Assembly: GCA_030386875.1 (NCBI GenBank)
Contig: CM059569.1
Location: forward strand, 48,833,842-48,897,841
Source: Morinoia aosen
Taxonomy: Eukaryota > Arthropoda > Malacostraca > Amphipoda > Talitridae
Length of the DNA: 64,000 bases
Direction: 5' to 3'
Position 1 is the first letter of the stretch. Every line of letters starts with the position of its first letter. Positions 21,140 to 31,700 of this stretch are shown piece after piece. A program made the translations under genes and the position numbers. Below the pieces are notes generated by a model. The model did not search any database. It was not told the origin of the DNA and saw nothing but the letters and a program-made list of their open reading frames with translations.

Positions 21140-21456
21140 TTACTTAGACTTCTGATCTGAAGGTTAGGTTGGCCTTCCTTTCCTTGAAATTAGACATTTT
21201 TTATTTAAGACTGACTTTTTTTTACGTATTTTCTGGTTCACTGTTGTCTTTTTTTACAACCCCTATAGGTTTCTTTTTGAAGTTATGGTTTATTTCATGA
21301 ACTTCTTTCAGTCATGATGTTTCTATGCGTAGGATGTGTGGAAATACTATGTGTATAGATTCCCCGTTCCCTAAATTCTGTGATGAATAGTGCTTCTTTT
21401 CCTTTGGAAGAGCGTTGTTTGGTTAGAGCGGCTTGAAAAAACTTTTAACCTAATAT
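21140..21456 (+). mobile_element. ~365-bp retroposon copy, 5' truncated and diverged
   Basis: Retains AGGTTAGGTTGGCCTTCC, the Ct-rich middle, CATAGATTCC-like TATAGATTCCCCGTTCCC and GAGCGGCTTG...AACCTAATATAG. Confidence 0.6.
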
Positions 21457-22085
21457 AGTTACGAAAATTTCGTAGACTCTCATAATCTAATTTTATTCTC
21501 AAAATCTTTGCTTTCTTGGCAGTCCGTCGTCACATCTCTTCTATTTCATGACATTCCAGGTTTGTTCACGTGTCTTTTAGACGTTTGATCTACTTCCTAA
21601 TTACTAACTAGGATTATTGCTAATGATTTAGATTAACCTTAAGTTTCGTATTCTGTATTTATTTCTTTCACCTTCAACATTATGATATCTTGCGTGTAAT
21701 TTGTATTATGAAAGAGAAGTTTTATTTTGTATTCTGATTACCGTAACGAATCAAATTCAGTAGTATGTAACTTAAGTGGTAAATTATTACTATTAGGATC
21801 CGTGCGTAAATTTCGTGTTTGAGAAATTTCAACAAATATCAAGTGTGGAGGAAAGAGTTGAAGATCATTCGTGAATTTGCTTTCCAAGTCTATTCCAACG
21901 ACAGTAATGCAAGTATTAAAGTGAGAGTGTGAACAGCTCAAATGTGTGTGCGGTAAATGAGATCAACCTTTTTCTCTGGTGACGAAATATGTCTTGGGTC
22001 TGGCTGCATTGTAGCTCCATTTTTGATCTTTGCTTATTGTCATGATTGTCGTTTGTGAGATACTTCTCTTAGACAGTGTCCTTTG

Positions 22086-22445
22086 ACCTCGCAGACTCTT
22101 GCAGTCTGTTGTGGGTTCAATTTTGCCGAGCAAAGCCTGTGTTTCATGGTTAATTCTTTGCTTTTCTCTTCAGTTGATCGAGTGTTACACTCCGTTGTAG
22201 GACCTGTTTTGGCTGATATGGTCCATATGTTATTGTTGAATCGCGGCTGATTTTCTTCAGTTAGACAAGCGTTGTAGTCTGTTGTGGGTTCAGTTTTACT
22301 TTACAAGTGGCGCGTTTCATTGTCGAATAGCTGCTTTTTTCTTTATTTGAACAAGTGATGCAGTCTTGTGGGCACAGTTTTGCTAAGCAAGGTACATGTC
22401 TAATGTTAATTCTCCTATTTTCCTTCAGTTGTACACATTGTGGCG
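22086..22445 (+). repeat. ~115-bp imperfect tandem repeat, about 3 copies
   Basis: Recurrent order of GCAGTCTGTTGTGGGTTCA, GTTTTGCTAAGCAAG-like, CATGGTTAATTC-like and TTTTCTTCAGTT words every ~110-125 bp. Strongly diverged copies. No coding potential. Confidence 0.55.
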
Positions 22446-22973
22446 TCACTCACGACTACCTTGCATTGATTGCTGCTGGTCGCTTCGCATGAGCTCCATT
22501 TGACGACTGTGAATTCTGCTCTTTTTCTCACTTCGATTATTGTTGTAAATAACCCCAGCTTTATGAAGACGGCAGTGAAATTTTAGCTAGAGAAGTAAGG
22601 AATTTAGGTGTTCTAAGATTGAGCTGCAAAGTTGTAAATTAATGAGAGAAAATGGCTCTATTTTCGCACATGTGCTCAATATTTTGTAAGGTAGAGGTGT
22701 GCGTGTGAAACTACCTACACTGCTTCATCTAAGAAGCTTACAAGTTCATTTCATAGAGTGTACCTCAGTTGCATGTTGTGTTTTGCTCTTTTGTTATCAT
22801 GTGTGTATTTCAGCTATTTATTTATTATAGCATGTAGTTCCACATTCCTCATTGGTTGGTCATAAAACGTTCTGTTTCAGCTGACATTATTTGCAGGATC
22901 TCTCTTCCGTATCATTATGAAACAATCGCCCGAATTAGGTGGACGGGTTCTGCGTGGACTCGGTACAGCGTAA

Positions 22974-23239
22974 AGGCCTGTTTACACGACCATTGAATGT
23001 GCGCGTGAGCAGTGAAGTGAGGCACAAGCCCCGCCCACTTGCTCTCGCTTCAGGCTCATTTACTGCTCAATGACAATGCGGCTGTGCTCATTTTCATGAC
23101 TCTGACCAGAGCTTGTAAGTGTCATTATCGACGAACTGTCATTGAGCCAGTAAATGAGCCTGAAGCTAGAGCAAGTGGGCGGGGCTTGCGCCTCTCTTCA
23201 CTGTTCACGCGCGCATTCAATGATCGTGTAAACAGGCCT
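22974..23239. mobile_element. PIF/Harbinger-type MITE with ~100-bp inverted repeats
   Basis: AGGCCTGTTTACACGACCAT ... at the left mirrors ATCGTGTAAACAGGCCT at the right, and homology continues inward through CCCGCCCACTTGCTCT-like sequence and AGGCTCATTTACTG. It is flanked by TAA on both sides (22971-22973 and 23240-23242), the TWA target typical of PIF/Harbinger. Confidence 0.85.
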
Positions 23240-23242
23240 TAA

Positions 23243-24160
23243 GTCATCTATTTAGAGCGCGTTAAGGCTATGTTCGTAGTCTTCTGATATTTAGGTTTCC
23301 TTCGTCGCCATTCCACTGTTCGTCCTCTTGTTAGTGGACTCTTGCCTTCGTCATTGGGATGACGATCGACTGTTACCTGTCATTTTGCATCCAAGAAATT
23401 TTCTAGAAGCGGCATCGGTGATGGGTTACTGCGTTGTGGGCTCAACCGTCTGCTCTGTCGGCCCAACTCGGATTCCCTTATGGTTCTGTCCCTTAATCGT
23501 AGACTTATCTACGGTAGCCAATCTTATGAGATTTTCTGCATTGTAGTACGCTAATGGAGTGGTGATTTAATAGTAAAAAATCTGGCATTATTAGTTTATT
23601 CTAAATTTTTGCTTCATGTAAAGATAAATTCATTATGACATGAAGAGCATTTTCGTGTCCGGGAATTATCAAGGTTGATCCATTGTGCAGTGAATGGTTA
23701 AGCAAGACAATAGCTAAGCTCATTTTTGCCTACGAGTCTGCTTTTTTATGATTGAATGGGCTTGGTAGAAATGTTTTTTTGCTGGTCAAATACCTAATAA
23801 AGTTACTGAAACGAAAATCCTTCAATGATGTTCAATCAGGATGTTTTGAAAGTCGACTTGTTAGTAAGTATACAGCAACTAAATATATTCTGGGGCTCTT
23901 CGTCGAGACACAACTTGAATGCAGATGATAGCGTGTAGGAAATATGAAACGGGGGAATCTTGAGCTTGCCTTTCAACTATTCTCAATATCAAGTAATTAG
24001 GTTTAGTGTATGCGTTGTGATTCAGAAATTTAAGAGTGTACGTTGTCGTAACAAGGATCTGAATTTATCGTTGGAGACTCGGGTGTATGTACCAGATAAT
24101 GCTGTAGTTTATTAGACAGTGTAGTGTCCACAAGATGCAATCTCTGCGGTATTTAAGCAT
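23243..24160. other. Intergenic, nothing recognised
   Basis: Moderately AT-rich DNA without a supported exon or repeat. Confidence 0.35.
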
Positions 24161-24214
24161 TACGATCAAGTGATGGCATCTCCAGTGACATGTAAGTGAC
24201 CTGGCTCGAGATGC

Positions 24215-24510
24215 GACTGCGACAATACTCGAGATGCTGCTTGGCTCTGACTGTGCGCGTGAATTTCATAGAGGTGCGTCAGAAAATACTTCGGCCGATC
24301 ATGAGCACGGAAAATTCGTGCCGTTGGATCTATGCAAATAGACCGTACTCTGATAAGGTTCATAAAGCAAGATTTACATCTGCGCTTGGCTCTGACTGGG
24401 CTTGTGCATTTCAAAGAGGTTTGTCAACTTGCCATGTGTCTGGAGAAGCTCAGGCTTGTTACGGAAAATTCGCGGTTTGGGTCTCTGCTAATAGTCCTTG
24501 CTCACATAAA
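24215..24510 (+). repeat. Ancient ~140-bp direct duplication
   Basis: Two diverged copies in tandem: GCTTGGCTCTGACTGTGCGC... at 24239 and GCTTGGCTCTGACTGGGCTT... at 24387. Each continues with TTTCA(T/A)AGAGG, ACGGAAAATTCG and CATAAAG. The 110-aa frame across it (24196-24528) is probably incidental. Confidence 0.5.
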
Positions 24511-24599
24511 GACTCGCAAGAGACATAAAGTGAGGTATAAATTTGTCTACTTTCGACGTACCAGCTTGAAAAGCGCTGCAAATACGCGAGGGTAAACTA

Positions 24600-25957
24600 T
24601 TTCTTACTGATGCATGGAGTGAAAGCTTTTTTTGGACATTTTCTCATTGCCTTTTCATCTCGCGTGTACTTTTTTGGGAACTCGTTTGAATGGTTTCATT
24701 TTTCTTCGCAAATTTGCTGTTAAAATGAGCCGAAACTTGAAGCGTCTTCATTCATATTTGTATCATTTTCCTCATCACGTATTATTGTACATTTATGCTG
24801 GTGTATTTTTATTAATGACCTTTTAGAGAATGAACTTTTTCCCTGACCTCTTTTATATATGTGTATTGTTTTGAAGTATTTTTGTCAGGTGCGCTGTGCT
24901 ATTTTGTTTGTAATCCCATTTACTCACGTCTTGCAGTGTACAGTGAGGATGAAGAATTTTTTGTATTGTTTCATTTAAACCTTAACAGAAGTTTACAACT
25001 TGTCTTCCTTTGGAGACCTGCTGAATGGGAGTGACTTTGAGCGGAACAATCTTCTTGTCACGCGTGAGGGCACTGCTTTCAAGCGTAATATTTTTAGAAA
25101 GACTAAAATGTATGCTGTGTTAGCGTGGTTGTGCCTGAAAGGTCCAAAGCATATAAACTGGCGCACTAGGCTTGTCATCCTCTGAGCTGAATGCTTGTAC
25201 CGTTCTGTCTTCTGGGAGTAGAGTGACACAGCTCCACAGAGTTCTAATATCTCCCAAAAATTGAGCGTGGCTACGGGATTGTGCTTTGTGACTCATTCTC
25301 GCGTTGGCTTCTCAAACCCCAGCCGTCTGACACAAGGAGGAGGTTTTGATTGTCATAAGATTTTTGGTGCTTTAGGATTCTCTAAATGCGCCTTTAGCAG
25401 TCGGCGAAGGTGCTTGAAAGAATAACATCCAGGGAAATTTGAAGAATAAATGTTTTTTTTTTTGTCTCTAGGAAAGTGATCGACGCTCCGCCTCCTGCCT
25501 CATGATCGCGTGTGATCTCATTCACAGTAGTGGCACTCGCATGCGATATACGTATGGGCTCTACACGTTTAGGTGTAACTATTCTTTAGAATATTGCATA
25601 CAGAAAGTGCACTCGTGAGTGAGACGCAGAGCTATTTGAGGTGGATGAGAAGCGGTATTGAAAATTTGTGAAGTGTAAATTTCATAAATACCTACTTTTT
25701 GCTTATAAAGGCAGCACATTACGTGTCTGTACTTTTTGATCTCAGGAGACACTGTATGAACGTTCGTATAGCTACTGAAGTCAACCCTGCTTGAGGTGAT
25801 GTAGAAAGCCGTAGCTTGTGTAGGGTCTCAAGACTGACTGACCCCAGGGTGGGTGATGGTTGCGGCCAGCACCTTAGGGAAACGAGCCTTCCCTGGGTAC
25901 CCGAGCTATCTGACCACAGGCTTGCTGCAGTCTGCCGAGTAGAACTTATTAACCAAA
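24600..25957. other. Intergenic, nothing recognised
   Basis: No convincing exon. A GC-rich patch at 25815-25935 (GACCCCAGGGTGGGTGATGG, GCCTTCCCTGGGTACCCGAG) has no readable frame or match I recognise. Confidence 0.35.
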
Positions 25958-25969
25958 CTTGATAAATTG

Positions 25970-26298
25970 TTTAATTATTGTATCTATGGGAATTAGCGCT
26001 CCCAGGGGGAAAATGTGAGGACCTGAGCTAAGAGTTAGGTAGGCCTTTTTATTTAAATAAAATGGTTTTTGTAATGTTAAGGACCTTTTTTTTCGGTTCA
26101 CAACTGTCCTGTTTTTCAGCACCTACTACCAACTTTCTTCTTCAACTTCGATTTCATTCTTAACTTACTGTTTTTATGCCCTTTCTGCATAGATTCCACG
26201 TTCTCTCAGCTCCATATAAATGTTGCCTTCCTTCTTCCTCTCTTTGGATCGCATTTCTTGCTGCGGGTAGGGAGGCTAAAACTAACGACTAATCTAAT
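25970..26298 (+). mobile_element. ~365-bp retroposon, 5' truncated, 12-bp target duplication
   Basis: Flanked by the direct repeat CTTGATAAATTG (25958-25969 and 26299-26310). The element lacks its first ~20 bp and ends in TAATCTAATC. 5' truncation with a target duplication is the signature of target-primed reverse transcription. Confidence 0.85.
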
Positions 26299-26310
26299 CT
26301 TGATAAATTG

Positions 26311-27165
26311 CTTAAGAAAACTGATTCTCTTAAACGTGCTTAGAGGGGAAACACGTAAACACTTCACGGCCTATCTATTGAAGAGGATTTGTTATACAGC
26401 TAGCAAATGTTTAACGCTTCCCTCAGAGTAGGAAAAGTTTCGTTTCGCCTCGCCAGTAATTGGCGCGTGATTTTCCTCCTTTTTTTTGAGTAGTGGGAGG
26501 ATGGACGAGTTGCTTCCGAGGGACAGAGGTATGCTGGATACGCTCTTGAACGTAATTACGGACTGTGAATCTCTTTGAAATCTGCACATTGTAATTTCTT
26601 AGTCCTTAGAACAGCAACTCACGGGTTTCTCTTTCGGGTTTGCGATATAAGACGGTGCTTTCTTTATGTCTGCAAACCTCATAACGAGCGACCTCCATGA
26701 ATATATTTCATTCAACAACATCTTCTCTTCGAAACGAATTTGCTATAAAAGTAATAGTAAAGAAATATTCCAATAGATTTTGTGAAGCCGTTTCGAGCCT
26801 AGGCTTTATAATCAAGAAATAGACTCAAAAAATCGTTCAATCACAATTTCAAAAACTCTTGAAAAATTAACTCGCGTTCAATGAAGAGAAACTATCTCAA
26901 AACAGGCTAATAATATTTTAACACTTGCCATTTTCAGCATCGTAAAATGCGGGTGTTGGCTTCAACTGATATTTTACTGATGAAATAAATTATTTTCTTG
27001 GTTAGCCAATCATAAAAATATTCTGGTGAGACTAATGGAAGAAAATAATTTTGTACTTGAGAGTTCATTGTAGTGGGAAAATAATTAGAAACATCAGAAA
27101 GTTTTATTTATTTGGTTAGTGCTCGAATGAATGACTGTGAGAAGTTATATAACATATTAGATTGC
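26311..27165. other. Intergenic, nothing recognised
   Basis: AT-rich DNA. No supported feature. Confidence 0.35.
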
Positions 27166-27169
27166 ACTA

Positions 27170-27500
27170 TATTGGAAGTTAGGTTGAGCCTCCTTAACCG
27201 CAACGGCGCTCTCAAGAGAGGGATGAGGAAAGCTCCATTTAGTTTGAGATTATGGGGACGAGGAATTTAGGCATAAGGTGTACTGCCACACCCCGTGCAT
27301 AGAAGATAAAAAGAACGTATAAAAGATTTATACGTATGTATAAAAGATTGAAGAAGAACGTGACAAAACAGCATGGATAAAACTAAAAAACGACTGCAGC
27401 GAACCAAGAATGATGGTCCGTAATAAAATAAAAACCAATCTATTTCAAAATTAGGCTTATCTAACCTCAAGCTTGGAACCTTACAGTCTCATCCCAGTGA
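27170..27500 (-). mobile_element. ~365-bp retroposon copy, reverse orientation, diverged
   Basis: Reads in reverse: AAGTTAGGTTGAGCCTCCTT (complement of the family 3' part AAGGAGGCTCAACCTAACTT), then GAGAGGGATGAGGAAAGCTC, AACGTGACAAAACAGCATGG and GCAGCGAACCAAGAATGATG. The far end is uncertain. Confidence 0.55.
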
Positions 27501-27678
27501 ACGCTAATTCTCATTGAAACAATACCTTTATGCCTCAGGCAGCGCTATGACATGTAAATTCTTCGTTAGGTTTCGACTGAAAATCAATATTTCCTATCCA
27601 AGAATTGTGAAAGCTCTTGCGAGAATATGAACTGAGAAACGTTTGATAATACGCGAGAAACGTACGATAATACGGGCC

Positions 27679-28035
27679 TCGCCCCCTCAAGGAGAGACAA
27701 CTATTGTATCTATGGGAATTAGCGCTCCCAGGGGGCCAATGTGAGGGCCCGAGTTGAGGGTTAGGTAGGCCTTTTTGTTGAAATAAAATGCTTTTGTTAT
27801 ATTAAGGACCACCTTTTTTCGGTTCACTGCCGTCCTGTTTTTCAGCACCTCTGACTTTCTTCTTCAACTTTGATCCTGTTTCATGAACTTCTTTCCAACT
27901 TACTGTTTCTATGCCCTTTCTGCGTAGATTCCGCGTTTCCTTAAAAACATACTAAATGGTGCCTTCCTCCTTCCTCTCTTTGAATCACATTTGTTACTGC
28001 GGGTAGGGAGGCTAAAACTAACAACTAATCTAATT
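27679..28035 (+). mobile_element. Full-length ~365-bp retroposon with imperfect target duplication
   Basis: Starts CCCCCTCAAGGAGAGACAAC and ends GGCTAAAACTAACAACTAAT then CTAATTT. The words AATACGGGCCTCGC before and AATACGCGCCTCGC after (one mismatch) look like a 14-bp target duplication. Confidence 0.82.
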
Positions 28036-28195
28036 TAATACGCGCCTCGCTGTTAGTTTGTGGTGCAGTGCGCACCTGTGACCATTTCAAGTCTTTTCAG
28101 AGAATTCGTCTTTACACTCTAGGGTTGGGGCACTTGTTAACGCTTTTTATTTTTCGAACCCTCTTGCCTGAAGTATCGTATGATTATTATTATTC

Positions 28196-28331
28196 ATTCA
28201 GCTTCTCATTGAATGAAAGAAAACCAAATTCTGTTTCTCCAGCTATTTTGCCTTCTGCTGATGTACTGGAGAACCAAAACAGGGCGAGCGAATATTGCTT
28301 CATAAAGTTGTGCTCAGACATACTGGGTGGG
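28196..28331 (+). repeat. 135-bp direct repeat, copy 1, upstream of EEF1AKMT2
   Basis: About 85% identical by eye to 28858-28990 on the other side of EEF1AKMT2 exon 1. Both keep the same frame open (FSLNER-PN-VSP-ILPS-DVL, then NQNRASEYCFIKLCSDI). Copy 1 sits after ATTCAG and lies in a 98-aa frame ending at 28364. The source is unknown. Confidence 0.7.
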
Positions 28332-28655
28332 CATAACCTATCTTTTTCTGTACAGGTCAAGTAAGTATTGAGAACTGCGCGACTCCTCTTGTAAAGAAAA
28401 ATTATGTAGAATTTTCGAAACAGATTAAAGATGAAAAAATAAAATATTAATTTCGATTTAAATGTGTTCTTGTTATTTTCAATAATCTTTGTTTTGATTT
28501 AACTTTCAATTTTGCTGTATGGTTCTGCTATGGTACAGTATTGTGAAGCTCAGTAAAATCGTTCACACATTAGTTAGTCTCTCATTCATCCGCGGATTCA
28601 CTACCGCGGCTGCCCCCTTCATCACACAAAGTCCCTTCCAAAAAGCGAGGCCACA

Positions 28656-28705
28656 ATGGCTGCCATAGAAGAGCTGCCGTCCTCGGAGCTAGGCACAAAG
28701 GAACA
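28656..28705 (+). CDS. EEF1AKMT2: EEF1AKMT2 exon 1 (coding part)
   Basis: Encodes MAAIEELPSSELGTKE plus two bases of the His codon, donor CA|GTGAGT. The ATG has an A at -3 (CCACAATGG), a strong initiation context. GC-rich DNA with two CCGCGG sites lies 45-70 bp upstream, a plausible promoter. Confidence 0.88.
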
Positions 28706-31700
28706 GTGAGTATTCTGCTCAGTTCTAGGCGTATTTCAATAGAGACATTTAAACAATTTATTTACCACAAGCGATACAACAGTGATTTGTTTTTCAAGTC
28801 TAGTACCACTGTTGTGAATCAAAATTATTTCACTCATCGAGGTTACAGAATGTCATTTCAGCTTTTCATTAAATGAAAGAATACCAAATGCTGTTTCTCC
28901 AGTTATTTTACCTTCTACTGATGTATTGAAAAACCAAAATCGGGCGAGCGAATATTGCTTCATTAAGTTGTGCTCAGACATCCGTAGAAAATCCGGTCAT
29001 GAAAACACATACAATAAAAAAAACGAGTTGATAGAATAAAAAAAACGTGTTGATATCTGATGCTAGTGAAAGTTAGCTTATTTGCAACCACTCTGATTCC
29101 ATGTATTTCTTTTTGACTCTGCAATATTGTACGTTAAATTAAAACGCTCACAGGAGACGACAGCGAACCCCAAAATTTTATTAAAGTGGAAGCTCAATTG
29201 AATTGAGACAGCATTAACTGCGATGTGAAATGGAAACCTTATTTTCACTTAGCTGGGACGACGCCTACAAAGCTGAGCTGAAGGAGTTCGAGCGACGTGG
29301 GGACACTGGGGAAGTTTGGTTTGGGGAGGAGAGCGAGGAGCGGGTCATTGACTGGCTGGTTGAAACTTGGTCCCCGGACCCAAGACTGCGCCCTGAGGCG
29401 GACCAGGACGAGGGGAAGAAGAGCCTCGCTGTGCTCGACCTCGGTACAGGCAACGCGCACTTCCTCATGGAACTGGTGAGTGCTCCCACGGTAGAGGAAA
29501 CAAGGTAGAGGCATTTCTATGGGGGAAAATACGCTTGGGCTAGCCAATAGAACGGCCAGCCGAAGTATATTTTTGGCTAGCCGAAGTGTAGTTCGGCTAG
29601 CCAATAGAACGGCTTCATTTCAAACAAACTGGATGACGGATGACGGTAATTGCCAATAGCGGCCGTTAGGCCAATAGCGGTGCCAAATATGGGGCTAGCA
29701 GAGTTGTTAGATACAAGATGAGCGCTGCTAATGGTTCGTTGCCATGACGTCAGTATTGCCAAACGGTCGACGAAAAAAGTCTGGTTTGACCCTACCTTGT
29801 TTCTTCTACCATGGTGCTCCTTTCTGTGCGTTATGCAGGGGTCAGAAAACTCAAGTTTATACCGGGAGTAACCGTCATTGTGTCTAGGTTTTAGAAGACA
29901 TTTGAAAACAAATGTACAAGATGATATGTATCAGGCTTGATTAGAAAAGAAACATCCTTTTTTAATCCTGCTGTATCATGAATAGCGCTGCACTTTATGC
30001 GCGCCCTGCTTTATTTGTTGGCTTGTGTATGGAAGGCATATCCTCTGTTCTATCTACAGGGTATCTCAAAAAAATGTGCTCATTTTTTGACCTCCCAATG
30101 CTTAAGTTTTTTTTGTTTTGATGCAGGAATTTATGGACATAGATGTAAGTCTAAACAGATAAATCAAAGAAAAAACCATAAATTTACAGAGAATCAAGCG
30201 TTATAAAATAAAACTTCGTTGGACTTGAAACGAAACAAAAAATGCATGAGTAATCGTCTATCAAGGGATGAGCATATTCTTTGGACCACCCTGTAGCTGC
30301 GAACTTCAAAAAAATCGCAACTCAAAGAGGAAGAATAATTTCCCCTCAAATTTTTACGGATGCATTGTTTTCGTGCGCCCACAGGCCGAGTTTGGTTTCA
30401 AGGACTTGACGGGAGTGGACTACAGCGCGCATTCTGTAGCCCTCGCCCGCGCCGCCGTCTGCGCGTCGGGGAAGACCATCAATATCGAGGTAACTCGCTC
30501 TGGTGAGCGGTGATGTGACCTTGCCTTGTGTTATGTGCTTCACTTGCGTAGTTACAGGGGGCAGTATTTCCAAGAAATCATCATCAGCTTGCCTTGCTCG
30601 CACAAGTTATAATGAATTAATAATTTTTGAACTAGCCATCCAGAATTTATATTTTTCTCAAAGTAGATATCACTGAAAGAAATTTCAAACGACCCACTGA
30701 TGGGTCGTTTCGCAGCTGGGAATACGAGCACTACCCAGCGGTGGGTCGTAGTGTACGCAACATGTTAAGGGTTAACACTTACTTTTTGCCGTAAACTTTG
30801 AACGACTCCCCAGCAAGCGGACCTGGTTAGCCCGAGTCTGCCCCCTGTCGCCGCCCTGAAGCGCCAGTTTGCCGTGTGTCACGACAAGGGCACCTACGAC
30901 GCTATCAGCCTCACGCCTCTCACCGCCGGCTCCGACAGAATGGCATACCTTCGCAACGTCCATAGGTACTGTGACTTGTACCTGCATCTTGTTCTTGGAT
31001 GTCTGAGGGTAAGGAATATCTTAAGGTGGGAGTAAAAAAGTAGGTTTTCTTGTTACGTATATGCGTTATAAAATAGACCTGTGTCTTCGAGCATTTTAGT
31101 ATTGTCTTACTTCTATCAATTTTTCGCCCACGTTCATACTGGTGCATGAAAATTAAATGAAGGCTTGTTTCATTTGTTATTATAAAGATGTTATTTTAAA
31201 GGTATTTCATGTGATCAGATTGCTGGCACCAGGGGGCGTGTTCGTGATAACCTCATGCAACTGGACGGAAGATGAGCTGCTGTTGCACTGCCATGAATGT
31301 GAGTCTTTGTTAATTTTGTGTGCTTCTCGAAATGCTGCTGAGTTCGACATTTTTAAGTGGAGAAGGAATTTTGTGAAATTAGATTCAAGCTCAGGTTTAA
31401 TACACTTTTTTGAAAAAATAAAATAAATTTAATTTAATTTATTTATGGTTTTTAGGTAATCTTATCTTATATGTTATTTGTTTTCCATTGTTTCGTGGTG
31501 TTAATCAGAGCGTGTCTGTAACATTTCCAACTATCGTCGTGCGTGAATTTTTGAGAAACCACTACGTAGGTGTTTGGAATGTGTTGAAGTCAGCCGTTGC
31601 TCGAGATGCTTTGCTCTCGTACTCCGCAGCCCAGTCTGATCAGTGTACAACTCATCGGAAGTTCGGTCCTCCTTCGCACTCCAGTGCCAGAAGGAGGCTT

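Noticed and set aside
24196-24528. 110-aa frame
   Set aside because: Overlaps an old DNA duplication, frames differ between the two copies, no domain and no splice context.
31157-31426. 89-aa frame read as a separate small gene
   Set aside because: It contains EEF1AKMT2 exon 5 (LLAPGGVFVITSCNWT) flanked by intron sequence.
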